Shown: positions 17,686 through 27,316, counted from the stretch's first letter. The stretch is DNA of 43,313 nt from SLQH01 sp964612995 (GCA_964612995.1 CAZTGE010000017.1:1-43313); one strand, 5' to 3'. Numbers and translations are program-made. Notes: generated by a model not told the origin, from the letters alone.

Positions 17686-18576
17686 TCAGGCGTTTGCGAC
17701 CTCGTAGATCACCTGGCGCAGGCTCAGTTCGGGTGACGCGAGCACCTCCTGCAGCGCTGGCGGCAGGTCTGGCTCATCGGCCGCATCGGGCAGCACCGGC
17801 ACCGACCGCCCGGCCCATACGCCGGGCCAGAGCGCCGCCGCGAGCTCGCGCACATCGACCGCTCCCCAGCCCAGATACAGCACGGGCTCCTGCCGCCCCA
17901 GCGCCGGATGGAGCACGACCACGCTCGGCAACTCGCCGCGCCCGCGACGCAACCATGTACACAGCAGCCAGAACAACAGATGCGCCTGCCCGTTGACCGC
18001 CCGGAATCCGACCAGACCGCGGTGATCGCGTGACAACGCCAGTAATCCGCCGAGCGCGCGCATGCGGCAGGTCTCGTCATCGGCACCGAAGGCATCGGTC
18101 CAGAACCGCCCCTGCAGCTGCACATCCAACAAGGCCACGGCCTCAGCCTCGGCGACATCGGTGTCGACCGTCATGACGCAATCGTCGAGGAAGCGGTTGA
18201 GCGCGGGAGCATCAGCCGGCGCAGCGCGGGACCATGCGGCGAGCACCGGGCTGACGGCGCACAGCATCGTCGCGCCGAGGCACGCGGCCTCGCCATCGAA
18301 GGCGGTTTCGTCGACCTCGGCCAGTACGGCCAGCGGGAAATCCCGCCCGACGCTATCGGCGCTCGCGAACAGCACGCCGACGCTGCGCACATCAGGCTCG
18401 AGTCGCAGCGCGACGCAGACCGGCGCGGTGGCAGCGAGCGAAAGCCCGCCTGCGCTCTCGCTGCAAGCGCTGACGCAGGCATCGAGCAGACGGCGGGTCC
18501 GGATGTCGACGCCATGGCGCACGAAATCACCGCAATACGCGAGCTTGCCATAGCAGCCGAAATCCAGGCCGATCAC
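17686..18576 (-). CDS. T6SS-associated protein TagF
   Basis: Protein of 296 residues with the TagF (ImpM) signature near the N-terminus, CYGKLAYCGDFVRHGV, and further on VGVLFASADSVGRDFPLAV, the conserved 'GV..PS.D.VGR.FPL' block. TagF proteins are post-translational repressors of T6SS assembly in systems with the threonine phosphorylation pathway. There is no ATG in a suitable place; the start is taken as GTG at 18576, which overlaps the tssM stop (GTGA). The C-terminal ~130 residues (from about 165) are less conserved. A broken Ser/Thr kinase gene lies in the divergent spike operon, which may once have belonged to the same control circuit. Confidence 0.82.
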   Translation of the reverse strand: MIGLDFGCYGKLAYCGDFVRHGVDIRTRRLLDACVSACSESAGGLSLAATAPVCVALRLEPDVRSVGVLFASADSVGRDFPLAVLAEVDETAFDGEAACLGATMLCAVSPVLAAWSRAAPADAPALNRFLDDCVMTVDTDVAEAEAVALLDVQLQGRFWTDAFGADDETCRMRALGGLLALSRDHRGLVGFRAVNGQAHLLFWLLCTWLRRGRGELPSVVVLHPALGRQEPVLYLGWGAVDVRELAAALWPGVWAGRSVPVLPDAADEPDLPPALQEVLASPELSLRQVIYEVANA

Positions 18577-21500
18577 CGACTCACTGCCTCCGGGCACTGG
18601 AAGTCGGAGAAGAACTTCCGGTCGTCGATGATGGCTTCGAGGCCCTTCGACTGCAGATCCACAGCGCCGTGGAAGGTCTTGCCCACATCCTGACTGGCGA
18701 AATCCCAGGTCAGACGCCGACCAGCGGGTTCGGCCTCCCCGACGTTGCTCGCGGCCCGCAACAGCCGCACCAGCCCCCAGGGCGTGTCGTAGGTCTTGCG
18801 CAACCAGCGATCGGTGACGATCGCCACCGACAGCTGCGCCATATTGCTGCCGCCCGGGAACCATGTGAACTCGTTCGTGCGGCTCAGGCGTTCGTTGTAG
18901 GTGAAATTCTCCTGCCCGATGGTCAGGGCTATGTCCTTGATGCCCTGACGCTGGATCAGGGTTGCGGTGAACTGGACCCAGAGCTTCTCGCCGCCCTTGT
19001 CGAAACAGGCGTCACGGATCTTCTCGGACCGGCCGACCATGCGGTCATAGGCCGAGGTCACCGGCAGCAACACCAAGCCCAGGGCCTTGATCGTCTGCAG
19101 CTCACGGATCTGTTCGACACGCGCCCACACCACCCCGCTGCGCGGGTTGAAGAAGGCGGAGAAGTCAGCCAGCGGTACCTCGGCCTTGATGCCCTCGTCG
19201 CCGGCAAAGGGATAGCGCTCCGGGAAATGCTCGGTGACGTAGTCGCTGACCTCGAGTTTCCATTGCCGGTCCTGCTCGTCGCGGATCTCCTGCGACAACC
19301 CCAGGAACACGGCCTTGAGCACGTTGTCGAGGCTGGTCTGCATCGCCTTCTGCAGTCCGTGCGAACGGACCGCCTTGCTTGCGCTGGCCGCACGTTGGCG
19401 CGTGCTCTCGAAGGCCTGGGCGAGCGCACGCAGGCGCGCGACCTCAACTGAGCGCTTGCCATACTCGGTTGAACCGATGAATACCTGCAACGCCTGTTCG
19501 AGCTCGACGAACGCGGCAGCGACATCCTGGAACCACTCCAGGTCGTCGTGACCCGGCCCCTCGCCGCTGCCGACGTGAACGTCATGACCGGTGAAGATCT
19601 CGGCGAGCACCTGCTTGTAGGCGCTGTTGGTATCGGTGAAGGCGCGCAGTTTGCGCAGCGCGTCGCGCAGATCGTGCGCCGGCGCCAGCGTCAGCTCGCG
19701 CAGCAGACGTTCCCAATGCTCGCGGGTGGTGGTGACGAACCGGTCGTGCATGAAGGTTGCGATCGCAGAGGCGGATTTCGCGACCCCCAGACGCCCCAAC
19801 CGCTCGGACAGCCGCTCCGCGGCCCCGGTCACGCGCGGACCGATCAGCGGGTCCCAGCCCTGCTGGCTATAGATCCCGGGAAAAGAGTAGGCGCTGCGCA
19901 GGAAGCTGTCATCGCCGAACAGGCTCGTGCCGCTGATCGCGGGCAGACTCTTCTCCTGAGTGGCGACGATGTCCTCGTAGCTGTTGGGGAGCCACATCGC
20001 ATCGGCGAGTTGCCTGCTCACGCGCACGATCAGGGGGTCGCGCACCTCGACTTGCCACAACGCCACGTCCTCGGGATGGGCGACCAGATAGGCGAGGTGC
20101 TCCTCGGCGGAGCGCTTGTGCCGATCGGGCAACACGGTGCCATCGCCGGTCAGCCCCGCCGTCCACGCCCCGTCCTCGAGCAGGCGTTGGAGCAGATCGG
20201 CCTCGAAGCCCTCGCCCTTGCCACCGAGCATCTGATAGGCGCGCAGCAGGTCATAGAGGAGTTCGCTGGTGTCCAGGTCGGTGTCCGGCTGCGCCAGGGT
20301 CGCGTCGAGCAGATCTGCGAGCCGATGCGCCGCGGGCATGGCGAACATCTCATCCACCTGCCGGTAGTATTCTGCGGCCACCTTGGCGCGGAATCCACCC
20401 AGACCGACATGGTCCTCGCGCTCGAGGGCGATCAGCGAAGCACGCAGCCGGTCCATCGCCGCCAGACGTTGGCCGAGGTCGGGCTTCTCCGCTTCGAGCG
20501 CCCGGCCCAGATCGACGACCGCCGCTTCGGCCTGAGCGACCAATCCGATGGAGGAGACGTAGGCCGCGATCACCCAGATCACCAGCAGCAGGCCGAGCAC
20601 CGGGCTACCGATGCGTGCCAACAGGCGCACGATGTCCTGTTGGCGCTGGCGCCGGGCCGAGTACCGCACCAGATCGCGCTCGGGCAGGATGACGTGCGCG
20701 AATACCGAGCGCAGGAAGATGCCGTTGCAGCGCTCCTGCTTGTCACCCGCTCTGGCCGCGGAACCGCCGGGAGCACCGGGGACAAGGAAGATGCTCGCCT
20801 CGAAATCCTGTCGGGCCTTGGCTGCCTGGGCCTCTTGCTCGCTCCCACCGTCCGCACCGTCCTTCACATCGGCGCTCGTCGCGCCTGCCGCAGCTTCGCC
20901 CGCCTCGTCCTGCCGGTGACCCGGTTGCACGGCAGAGGTGAAGTAGAATCCGCGCAGGCCCGGCCGTTCCTGCGTCGCAGACGGCCGGCACAGGGCGATG
21001 ATGAGATCCGACATCCACTTGCCGACCGTACTGAACTGCATCGGGAAGCGCATGGCCTTGAGCTGACGTTCTGCGTCGCGCTCCGTGTTGAGCGCATACA
21101 GACGCCGGACCTGTACCGCGGGCATCACCCGGCCAGTCTCGTTGGCGAAGGCGCTGGCGTAATCGACATCTGACGGTGGCGGCCAGGCCAGGGTGCTGCC
21201 GAAGACCTGCGTGCGGTCGCTGCCCACGAGGTCGGCGAACACGTCCTTGAATCCGCTGATCATGTCGCACTTCGTGAACAGCACGTAGATCGGGAAGCAC
21301 ACGTCGAGCCGCCGCGAGAGTTCATCGATGCGCTCGCGTAACAGCTGGGCGTACCCTTCGACCCCAGCCGCGTCCTTCTTGATGAGATCGGGCACACTCA
21401 CCGTGAGCACAACCCCGTTGATCGGTTTGTCACCGCGGTGCTTCTTGAGCAGATCGAGGAACGCAAACCATTCCCTGCGGTCCTCGCTCTCGGTGGTGTA

Positions 21501-21989
21501 GCGCCCCGCGGTGTCGAGGAACACGCCCTGTTCGGTCACCCACCAGTCACAGTTGCGCGTACCGCCGATACCCTTGAACGACCGCTGGTTCTGGCCAACC
21601 GACGGGAAGGTGAGGCCCGACTCCTGCAAGGCTGTCGACTTGCCCGAGCCGGGCGCACCGAGCACCATGTAGAACGGCAGATCGGTCAACCCGCGATGCC
21701 CGAACTGCGAATTGGTCATCGCCGACAGGTTCTTGCCGAACTGCTCGACCATCTCCGCCATCGAACTCGATGTGCCCGCCATCGCCTGGCCCTTGAGCTC
21801 GCGCTCGAAGGCCCTGGAACGCTTGATCGAGATCAGGTGCTGGCCGATGACGACCAGCGCGCCCAAGGCAATCAAAACGAGGCTCACCGTGACCATGCTG
21901 AAGATCGGCCAGCCGAGCAGCAGACCGATGGCCCACAGACTGGCGAGCAGGACCGAGAGGGCGGAGACGAGGATCTTGAGCGAGAACAT
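18573..21989 (-). CDS. T6SS inner-membrane protein TssM (IcmF)
   Basis: Protein of 1138 residues. Two membrane helices lie at the N-terminus (about 4-25 and 29-50). A cytoplasmic NTPase domain follows with Walker A GAPGSGKST at 111-119 and a Walker-B-like VFLDTAGRY at 156-164. A third membrane helix lies near 465-490, and then comes the long periplasmic IcmF-related region, ending in a beta-rich C-terminal domain that normally binds TssJ. It forms the trans-envelope complex with TssL and TssJ, both encoded just upstream. The Walker motifs are intact, as in the ATP-binding subset of TssM proteins. Length and order are normal for the family. Confidence 0.96.
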   Translation of the reverse strand: MFSLKILVSALSVLLASLWAIGLLLGWPIFSMVTVSLVLIALGALVVIGQHLISIKRSRAFERELKGQAMAGTSSSMAEMVEQFGKNLSAMTNSQFGHRGLTDLPFYMVLGAPGSGKSTALQESGLTFPSVGQNQRSFKGIGGTRNCDWWVTEQGVFLDTAGRYTTESEDRREWFAFLDLLKKHRGDKPINGVVLTVSVPDLIKKDAAGVEGYAQLLRERIDELSRRLDVCFPIYVLFTKCDMISGFKDVFADLVGSDRTQVFGSTLAWPPPSDVDYASAFANETGRVMPAVQVRRLYALNTERDAERQLKAMRFPMQFSTVGKWMSDLIIALCRPSATQERPGLRGFYFTSAVQPGHRQDEAGEAAAGATSADVKDGADGGSEQEAQAAKARQDFEASIFLVPGAPGGSAARAGDKQERCNGIFLRSVFAHVILPERDLVRYSARRQRQQDIVRLLARIGSPVLGLLLVIWVIAAYVSSIGLVAQAEAAVVDLGRALEAEKPDLGQRLAAMDRLRASLIALEREDHVGLGGFRAKVAAEYYRQVDEMFAMPAAHRLADLLDATLAQPDTDLDTSELLYDLLRAYQMLGGKGEGFEADLLQRLLEDGAWTAGLTGDGTVLPDRHKRSAEEHLAYLVAHPEDVALWQVEVRDPLIVRVSRQLADAMWLPNSYEDIVATQEKSLPAISGTSLFGDDSFLRSAYSFPGIYSQQGWDPLIGPRVTGAAERLSERLGRLGVAKSASAIATFMHDRFVTTTREHWERLLRELTLAPAHDLRDALRKLRAFTDTNSAYKQVLAEIFTGHDVHVGSGEGPGHDDLEWFQDVAAAFVELEQALQVFIGSTEYGKRSVEVARLRALAQAFESTRQRAASASKAVRSHGLQKAMQTSLDNVLKAVFLGLSQEIRDEQDRQWKLEVSDYVTEHFPERYPFAGDEGIKAEVPLADFSAFFNPRSGVVWARVEQIRELQTIKALGLVLLPVTSAYDRMVGRSEKIRDACFDKGGEKLWVQFTATLIQRQGIKDIALTIGQENFTYNERLSRTNEFTWFPGGSNMAQLSVAIVTDRWLRKTYDTPWGLVRLLRAASNVGEAEPAGRRLTWDFASQDVGKTFHGAVDLQSKGLEAIIDDRKFFSDFQCPEAVSR

Positions 21990-22001
21990 GCGCGTTTCCG
22001 T

Positions 22002-22691
22002 TCAGTTCGCTGCCAGGGTCGACTCGAAGTCGGCGATGGCGGCGTCGAGCACCAGACTGCAGACAATGGCCGTGAGAATCACCACGAGTCCTACGCCCAC
22101 CGGGATGCTCCAGGTGGGCATGCGGGCGAGCAGGCCCGGTCCAGGGTGCGCTGCGGGATCGGCATCGACGTGGGTCCGAGCGGCGAGGGCGGTGTCGTCC
22201 TCGCGACCGCGCAGCACCCCCTTGGTGATCTGATCGAGCAGCACCCGCCTGCGCTCGGCGCCGCGACGATCGGCGTGCTTGCCCTTGAAGCCGAGCGAGA
22301 GACAGGCGTGGTAGATCTCAAGCGCCGGCCTGGCCTCGGAATCGCGCAGCAGTTCGTCAAGTCGGCGGTAGAACTCCTCGCCGGCGGCGAAGTCACCGTA
22401 GAGCCGCATCTGCAAGGGCTCGTTGAGCCACTCGTCCTGGAGCGGCAACTCGGACATCAGCACGCACTCGTCGATCAGAGCCACGATCGCGTACTTGGCC
22501 GCGTCGATGTGCGACAATGCGACATCGGCCTGACGACATGCGTTTTCGAAGTCGATCAGCAAGGCCTCGCAGCGCGCCTTGAGTTCATCCGCGCTCTTCC
22601 CGTCGGCCTCGCGGTCGAAACGCGCGCAGAGGGTGAACAGCGGTACCGCGCACTCGATCATCACGCCCATGAATTGTTGCTCATCTGCCAT
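22002..22691 (-). CDS. T6SS membrane protein TssL (DotU family)
   Basis: Protein of 229 residues. The N-terminal cytoplasmic bundle has the DotU pattern (AAKYAIVALIDECVLMSE, LYGDFAAGEEFYRRLDELL, then LEIYHACLSLGFKGK). A single C-terminal membrane helix is at about 193-218, leaving a short tail outside. There is no OmpA/peptidoglycan-binding extension, so anchoring to the cell wall must come from another protein. The gene lies 3 bp after tssK and 12 bp before tssM. Confidence 0.94.
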   Translation of the reverse strand: MADEQQFMGVMIECAVPLFTLCARFDREADGKSADELKARCEALLIDFENACRQADVALSHIDAAKYAIVALIDECVLMSELPLQDEWLNEPLQMRLYGDFAAGEEFYRRLDELLRDSEARPALEIYHACLSLGFKGKHADRRGAERRRVLLDQITKGVLRGREDDTALAARTHVDADPAAHPGPGLLARMPTWSIPVGVGLVVILTAIVCSLVLDAAIADFESTLAAN

Positions 22692-22694
22692 GAT

Positions 22695-24050
22695 TCAGAT
22701 CCTGATCGCAAGGAACTCCAAGGTGAGGTCGGTGAAATCCGGCGGCATGTAGACGGCGATGCTGCCGGATTCGACCACCGCTGCCCACTCGAGTCCGCTG
22801 CAGTCCAGCTCGAAGTACTGGTGACCGGGCTGCGCCGGGATCTCCCCCGGCGGCACGGCGACATAGGTCAGGCCGATGCCGCGCAGAGCCTGGGCGATCA
22901 GGATCTTGATCCGCTCGGCGCTGGCCACCTTGGCCTTCACCGGCACCTCGGCCATCACCCGCTCGGCAGGGATCGTGGACTGCACCGCCAGGAAGATGCG
23001 ATGCGATGTGGTCACCATCTCGGGCACCGACGCGCACGATACGCGGTCATTGACGCGCTCGAGCGGCATCGGCACATAGCGCGTGGTACTGACGCCGCCC
23101 TCGAAGACACCTGAGAGCGCGTGGATCACGCCATCGATACCCACCAGTGGCCGTTGGTGGTCGTAACGTGGCAGGTCCACCGGTCGCGCCTCGCCGCGCA
23201 GGGTCAGCATCTCGGCGGTCAGCGCGGCGAGAGCCGCATGCACCATCGCGGGATGCGCCCGGACCGGCGCATCGAGCCATGCCAGCAGTTGCGGCAGGGC
23301 ACGGTTGATGGCCTGGGCGGCGAGCACGTTGGCGATCTCGGACATGGTGAACTCGATCACGCCCTGGGTACGCTGACGCAGCTGACGCCGCATCTCGTCG
23401 CTGCGGCCGACCAGGCGGTCGCACACGCCACGCAATGCACGTTCGAGCCCGGATGCGGCCGCGAGGCACAGACACGGACCGACCGCGTCGTCGACCAGCG
23501 CGAAGCGATCGCCCTGCTCGCGGACCACCTCGCCGATCTTGAGCGTGCTCAGATCGTCGAGGGCCTCGCCCTCGCAGACGAGCCGGAGGTGGGGCAGCGT
23601 GACCACGATCTCGGTGTCCTCACCGTCAGGACTGCGATCGCGCACGGTCTGGGTTTGACTGCGCCACCGGGTGGCCCGACCGCCGTGGCTCCCGTCGTCG
23701 CTCGCTGCCACCGCATCGGGGCGGTCCCGAGACACCACGAGATGGATGGCGAGACGGTCGCGATCGCTGCCGAAGAGATCGGCGAGATGGCGCGACGCAG
23801 GCAGTTCATCGCCCTGGGGCAGCGCGAACGCGAGGCCGTCGGGCATGATGCCGGCACAGGCGGTGAGCGCCAGAGTACCACCGGCGAGCGCGTCCGTGTC
23901 CACCTCGCAGCGGGTGAAGCCGTAAGGGTACGGATGCAGGGCTTCAGCGACATGCCGCGCGACGGTCGCCACCCGCCGTTCCTGTTGCTGGAAGTGTACG
24001 GCCGAAAGCAACATGCCTTCATGCCAATCGACGCCCAGCCATTCCTGCAC
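22695..24050 (-). CDS. T6SS baseplate adaptor TssK
   Basis: Protein of 451 residues of the TssK (ImpJ/VasE) family, which links the baseplate to TssL/TssM in the membrane. It begins with the family's VDWHEGMLLSAVHFQQQER motif. The middle includes YDHQRPLVGIDG, and the C-terminal region is YVAVPPGEIPAQPGHQYFEL, typical of the distal domain that contacts TssL. Length is normal. It is 37 bp downstream of tssJ and 3 bp upstream of tssL. Confidence 0.95.
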   Translation of the reverse strand: MQEWLGVDWHEGMLLSAVHFQQQERRVATVARHVAEALHPYPYGFTRCEVDTDALAGGTLALTACAGIMPDGLAFALPQGDELPASRHLADLFGSDRDRLAIHLVVSRDRPDAVAASDDGSHGGRATRWRSQTQTVRDRSPDGEDTEIVVTLPHLRLVCEGEALDDLSTLKIGEVVREQGDRFALVDDAVGPCLCLAAASGLERALRGVCDRLVGRSDEMRRQLRQRTQGVIEFTMSEIANVLAAQAINRALPQLLAWLDAPVRAHPAMVHAALAALTAEMLTLRGEARPVDLPRYDHQRPLVGIDGVIHALSGVFEGGVSTTRYVPMPLERVNDRVSCASVPEMVTTSHRIFLAVQSTIPAERVMAEVPVKAKVASAERIKILIAQALRGIGLTYVAVPPGEIPAQPGHQYFELDCSGLEWAAVVESGSIAVYMPPDFTDLTLEFLAIRI

Positions 24051-24087
24051 CGATCGTTCCTCCTGCGCGAGATACCCCGCCGCTGTG

Positions 24088-24546
24088 CTAGTCCGTCGTC
24101 AACCGCACCGAATAGCCGGTCAGGATGACCACCGCGTCGTCGAGGTCGGAACGCGGGATGACGACCGTCCGCTGGCCCTGCGCATCAGTCTTGCTGAACA
24201 ACGCCATCACGCCGATGAACCTGGCCTCCGGACTCAGAGTGCCGATGGACACCGTCTGCGGCTCGGCTTCTGTGGCCCCTGGCAGAACGGTGGTCACCGC
24301 CGGGTCACCGAGCCGATCCCCACCGAGGACCTCCGTATCCTTGCTCCACAGCGACCCGAAGTCGGCCCCACGGAAGCGTTCAGCCGCCTTGAGCTGATAG
24401 ATGCGTACGGTCACGGGGGTGGATTCGTCGAGGTCATTGAGGTTGAGCGGCGTCACCCCCTTGATCGCCAGCGAACCCTGGCGTGAGCCGCAACCGATGA
24501 GTCCGAGGACCACCATCACGAAACACACGACCACGGACACACGCAT
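24088..24546 (-). CDS. T6SS outer-membrane lipoprotein TssJ
   Basis: Protein of 152 residues with a lipoprotein signal: hydrophobic VVVCFVMVVLGLIGC, where the lipobox ends at C19. The mature part has the TssJ (VasD/Lip) beta-sandwich features, TPVTVRIYQLKAAERF near its start and IGVMALFSK with RTVVIPRS near its end. TssJ holds the periplasmic tip of TssM at the outer membrane. A start at 24546 is preferred because the signal peptide begins there and AGGGGAAA lies just upstream; a longer reading would add 24 residues before the signal. It is the first gene of the T6SS operon, so its upstream region contains the operon promoter. Confidence 0.88.
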   Translation of the reverse strand: MRVSVVVCFVMVVLGLIGCGSRQGSLAIKGVTPLNLNDLDESTPVTVRIYQLKAAERFRGADFGSLWSKDTEVLGGDRLGDPAVTTVLPGATEAEPQTVSIGTLSPEARFIGVMALFSKTDAQGQRTVVIPRSDLDDAVVILTGYSVRLTTD

Positions 24547-24668
24547 GTAGTTTCCCCTGCTGCCTATCGCTGCCCGGTCAGACCGGGACGCTGGAACCGG
24601 GAGCATCTTGATTGACACTCCTAGGGGGACAAGGAGCTTTTTGCGACTGTTCAGAAGACATGAAGAAA

Positions 24669-24729
24669 GAGGCTTCTATCAGAGCCCCCGCCGGCCCGAT
24701 GGTCCGGCGGGGGCTCTGATAGAAGCCTC
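24669..24729. repeat. Perfect 26-bp inverted repeat with 9-nt loop
   Basis: Arms 24669-24694 and 24704-24729 are exact reverse complements, with loop CCCGATGGT. The stem centre is very GC-rich (GCCCCCGCCGG). It lies between the divergent tssJ and vgrG operons, directly next to repeat copy E. No T-run follows on either side, so it is not a classic terminator; it could be a protein-binding site, a barrier between the two promoters, or a mobile palindrome. Confidence 0.9.
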
Positions 24730-24730
24730 A

Positions 24731-24833
24731 AGGTCACCACTCGGGCCCAACGGGCATGAGTGGTTACCTCGCCCTTTTTCGGGACCCCACCGTACGCGAT
24801 GGGATCTGGCGCCGGGTGGCGGGCGAAGCGGAT
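24731..24833. repeat. Dispersed repeat, long copy E
   Basis: Reverse-complement partner of copy A at the window start. The palindromic core is 24731-24769 (AGGTCACCACTC / GAGTGGTTACCT), followed by the GCCCTTTTTCGGGACCCC tract and the GCGATGGGATCTGGCGCCG tract seen in reverse at 1-58. No gene is visible in 24547-25165 other than these repeats. Confidence 0.8.
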
Positions 24834-24849
24834 ATCGCCGCAGGCGATA

Positions 24850-25078
24850 GCTGGCCCCAATGGGGCCAGCGGCCCGTGGAGCGCAAGCGCAGCCCCGCAG
24901 GCCGTCAGGCCGTCAGGCCGAGGAGCAAGTGCCGCCGGAGGGCGGGTACGTTTCGGCGCAGCCGATCCGCCCACGCCTGGATCTGCCTGCAGATTCAGGC
25001 GAACCACGACATAGCCAGAGAGGTCGGTCCTCACGCAGTGAGGACCGTAGGGGCGAAGCCCCTGAGTAGTTACGCCTC
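24850..25078. repeat. Further palindromes and half repeat core, copy F
   Basis: Three structures without coding. 24850-24870 is a near-perfect palindrome (GCTGGCCCCA-A-TGGGGCCAGC). 25026-25046 is a 9-bp hairpin (GGTCCTCAC/GTGAGGACC). 25050-25078 contains GGGGC-GAA-GCCCC followed by TGAGTAGTTACGCC, the right half of the dispersed core. This is the last block before the vgrG gene. Confidence 0.6.
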
Positions 25079-25165
25079 AAGAAAGAAGGACGCCCGGCCG
25101 GCCTGAGTGAATCGCCCCCTGCATTGACCTCGCGACAGCAACACGTAACGTGCCTGTCAGTACCG

Positions 25166-27316
25166 ATGCCGACTGATACCGAGTTCGTCCGCTTCGTCAG
25201 CGAGATCGTCGGTCAGGACGAACTCCTGGTTGCCACGCTCCGCGGCACCGAGCGCATCTGCCGCCCCTTCCGTTACGAGCTCGACCTGGTCTCACGCACG
25301 CCGGACATCGATCTCAGTGCTCTGGTAATGGCCGAAGCCGGCCTGGGGATCGCACAACGGGTCGATGTGGGCGGCAGCGGGGCACTGCAGATGGCGACCA
25401 TCCGCGGTGTGCTCAGCGAGGTCGAGCAGGGCGAACGCGATCGCGGCTGGCACCACTACCACGCGGTGCTCGTGCCCGCGCTGTGGCGTCTGTCCCTGCG
25501 ACGCAACACGCGCCTGTACCTCGACATGTCGACGCCGGAGATCATCACCGAACTGCTCGAGGCACACAACCTCGGCGCTGGCGCCGAAAACCGCCTGCGC
25601 GGCACCTACACCCCACGTGCGTTCGTGCTGCAGTACCGCGAGGACGACCTCGCCTTCCTCACCCGTATCTGCGAGGCTGCGGGCATCAGCTTCTTCTTCA
25701 TACATGACCAGGACGACCAGACCAAGGTGGTCTTCATAGACGACAACGGCGACTTCCCCCTGGTCGATGGGGAAGCCGTGGTCCCGTTCCAGGCCGATGC
25801 GAGCTCCCGTGGGGGCATGGCCGATGACCACGCATGGTTCGAACCCGAACGCTTGAGTGCATGGACCTGCCGACGTCGTCCGGTGCTGGCGACCAAGCAA
25901 CTCAATGCCTACGATCCACTGCAGCCCACCGCTGACCTGTCCGTCGACCTCCCGAGCGAGAGTCCGACCGGCCATGCCATTGACTACGTGAGCGACTGCA
26001 CCTACGTCTCACGCAGCACCGGCGAGGCCGCCGCCCGTATCGCCATCGAACGCGCGCGCGTCGACGAAGAACGCTTCTGCGGCAAGAGCGACGCCCGCAA
26101 CCTGCGTAGCGGCCACACCTTCTCGGTCACCGACCACGACTGGAACAACAACTACAACGGTGACTTCATCGTCACCGGGCTCGAGGTCGAGGCCGTCGTC
26201 TCCCGCAGCGACGATGGCTTTGCCCGCGGCACCGAGTACCGCAACCGCTTCGACGCCATCCGGCTAACCACGCCCTACCGCCCCCCCTTGTGCACTCCCA
26301 AGCCGGTCATGGCCGGTGGCCTCACCGCCCACGTCACCGCCGCCCCGGGCAGCGAACAGTACGCCCACCTTGATGAGCACGGCCGCTACAAGGTCAGATT
26401 CGCCGCCGACCTGCTCAACCCGGCCGACGACACCGCCTCCTGCTGGCTGCGCCGCTGCACACCCTACGCCGGCACCGACAACGGCATGCACTTCCCCCTG
26501 CTGCATGGCACCGAGGTCGTGGTCCTGTTCATCGACGGCGACCCCGACCGCCCCTACATCGCCGACGCGCTGCCCAACGTCGACACGCCGAGCGTGGTCA
26601 CCCAGGCCAACAAGACGCAGAACGTCATCAAGACCGTGGCCCAGAACGAGCTGCGCTTCGACGACGAACAGGGCAAGGAACTCATCTACCTCCATTCGGC
26701 CAAGGACCTCAACGAGTCGGTCGACGCCAACCGGTCGCTCTCGGTCGGCAACGACCAGAGCACCAGCGTCGGCAACGATCAGAGCCTGAGCGTCGGCAAC
26801 GACCGCACGGTCGACGTCAGCGCAAACCAGACCACCTCCGTCGGCGGCAACGATGAGACCAAGGTCGGCGGCAACGCTGAGACCAAGGTCGGCGGCAATC
26901 GCGAGGACAGCGTTGGTGGGAATCATACCTGCACGGTCGGCGGCAAGCAGGCGATCGACACCGGATCCGACCGCACCCTGAATGTGGGCGCCAACGCCGA
27001 GACCTCCGTCAGCGGCAACGCCGAACTGCGCACGGGCGGCGATCGCAAGGTCGCCGCCGGCACGAACTACGCGGTGAAGGCCGCGGCCAACGCCGAGGTT
27101 GTCGCCGGCGCGACCGTCACCGTCGAAGGCGGCATGTCGGTCGCCGTCAACGGCCCCGAGGTCGCCATCGCGGGCGCGACCCAGGTCAGGATCGCCTGCG
27201 GCGGATCGAGCGTGACCGTGACGCCCACCGGCGTCGAGATCAGCGGACCGATGGTCGATGTGTCTGCCTCCGCCATCACCAGCATCTCCGGCGCAATGAT
27301 CAAACTCAACGGCTGA
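25166..27316 (+). CDS. T6SS spike protein VgrG (TssI)
   Basis: Protein of 716 residues. Residues about 1-370 are the gp27-like part: ICRPFRYELDLVS, then FVLQYREDDLAFLTRICEAAG, the usual 'E.D..F..RL.E..GI' helix, and ISFFF. An OB-fold segment follows around 385-470 (DEHGRYKVRF, then LHGTEVVVLFIDGDPDRPYI). The rest is a gp5-like beta-prism with many short repeats of the SVGNDQS / KVGGNAE type (about 512-640) and an alanine/valine-rich tip ending IKLNG. No extra enzymatic domain is attached. An ATG at 25166 is preferred; a TTG 42 bp upstream is the alternative. The gene is divergent from the structural T6SS operon and heads a spike/cargo operon. Confidence 0.95.
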   Translation: MPTDTEFVRFVSEIVGQDELLVATLRGTERICRPFRYELDLVSRTPDIDLSALVMAEAGLGIAQRVDVGGSGALQMATIRGVLSEVEQGERDRGWHHYHAVLVPALWRLSLRRNTRLYLDMSTPEIITELLEAHNLGAGAENRLRGTYTPRAFVLQYREDDLAFLTRICEAAGISFFFIHDQDDQTKVVFIDDNGDFPLVDGEAVVPFQADASSRGGMADDHAWFEPERLSAWTCRRRPVLATKQLNAYDPLQPTADLSVDLPSESPTGHAIDYVSDCTYVSRSTGEAAARIAIERARVDEERFCGKSDARNLRSGHTFSVTDHDWNNNYNGDFIVTGLEVEAVVSRSDDGFARGTEYRNRFDAIRLTTPYRPPLCTPKPVMAGGLTAHVTAAPGSEQYAHLDEHGRYKVRFAADLLNPADDTASCWLRRCTPYAGTDNGMHFPLLHGTEVVVLFIDGDPDRPYIADALPNVDTPSVVTQANKTQNVIKTVAQNELRFDDEQGKELIYLHSAKDLNESVDANRSLSVGNDQSTSVGNDQSLSVGNDRTVDVSANQTTSVGGNDETKVGGNAETKVGGNREDSVGGNHTCTVGGKQAIDTGSDRTLNVGANAETSVSGNAELRTGGDRKVAAGTNYAVKAAANAEVVAGATVTVEGGMSVAVNGPEVAIAGATQVRIACGGSSVTVTPTGVEISGPMVDVSASAITSISGAMIKLNG

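Noticed and set aside
24651..25034. Minus-strand frame of 127 residues in the T6SS intergenic region
   Set aside because: It covers the perfect inverted repeat and dispersed repeats; sequence is proline/arginine-rich without motif or ribosome-binding site.
24679..25080. CRISPR array suggested by many repeats in the tssJ-vgrG gap
   Set aside because: The repeats are of different types and spacing, are palindromic, and no cas genes are present.
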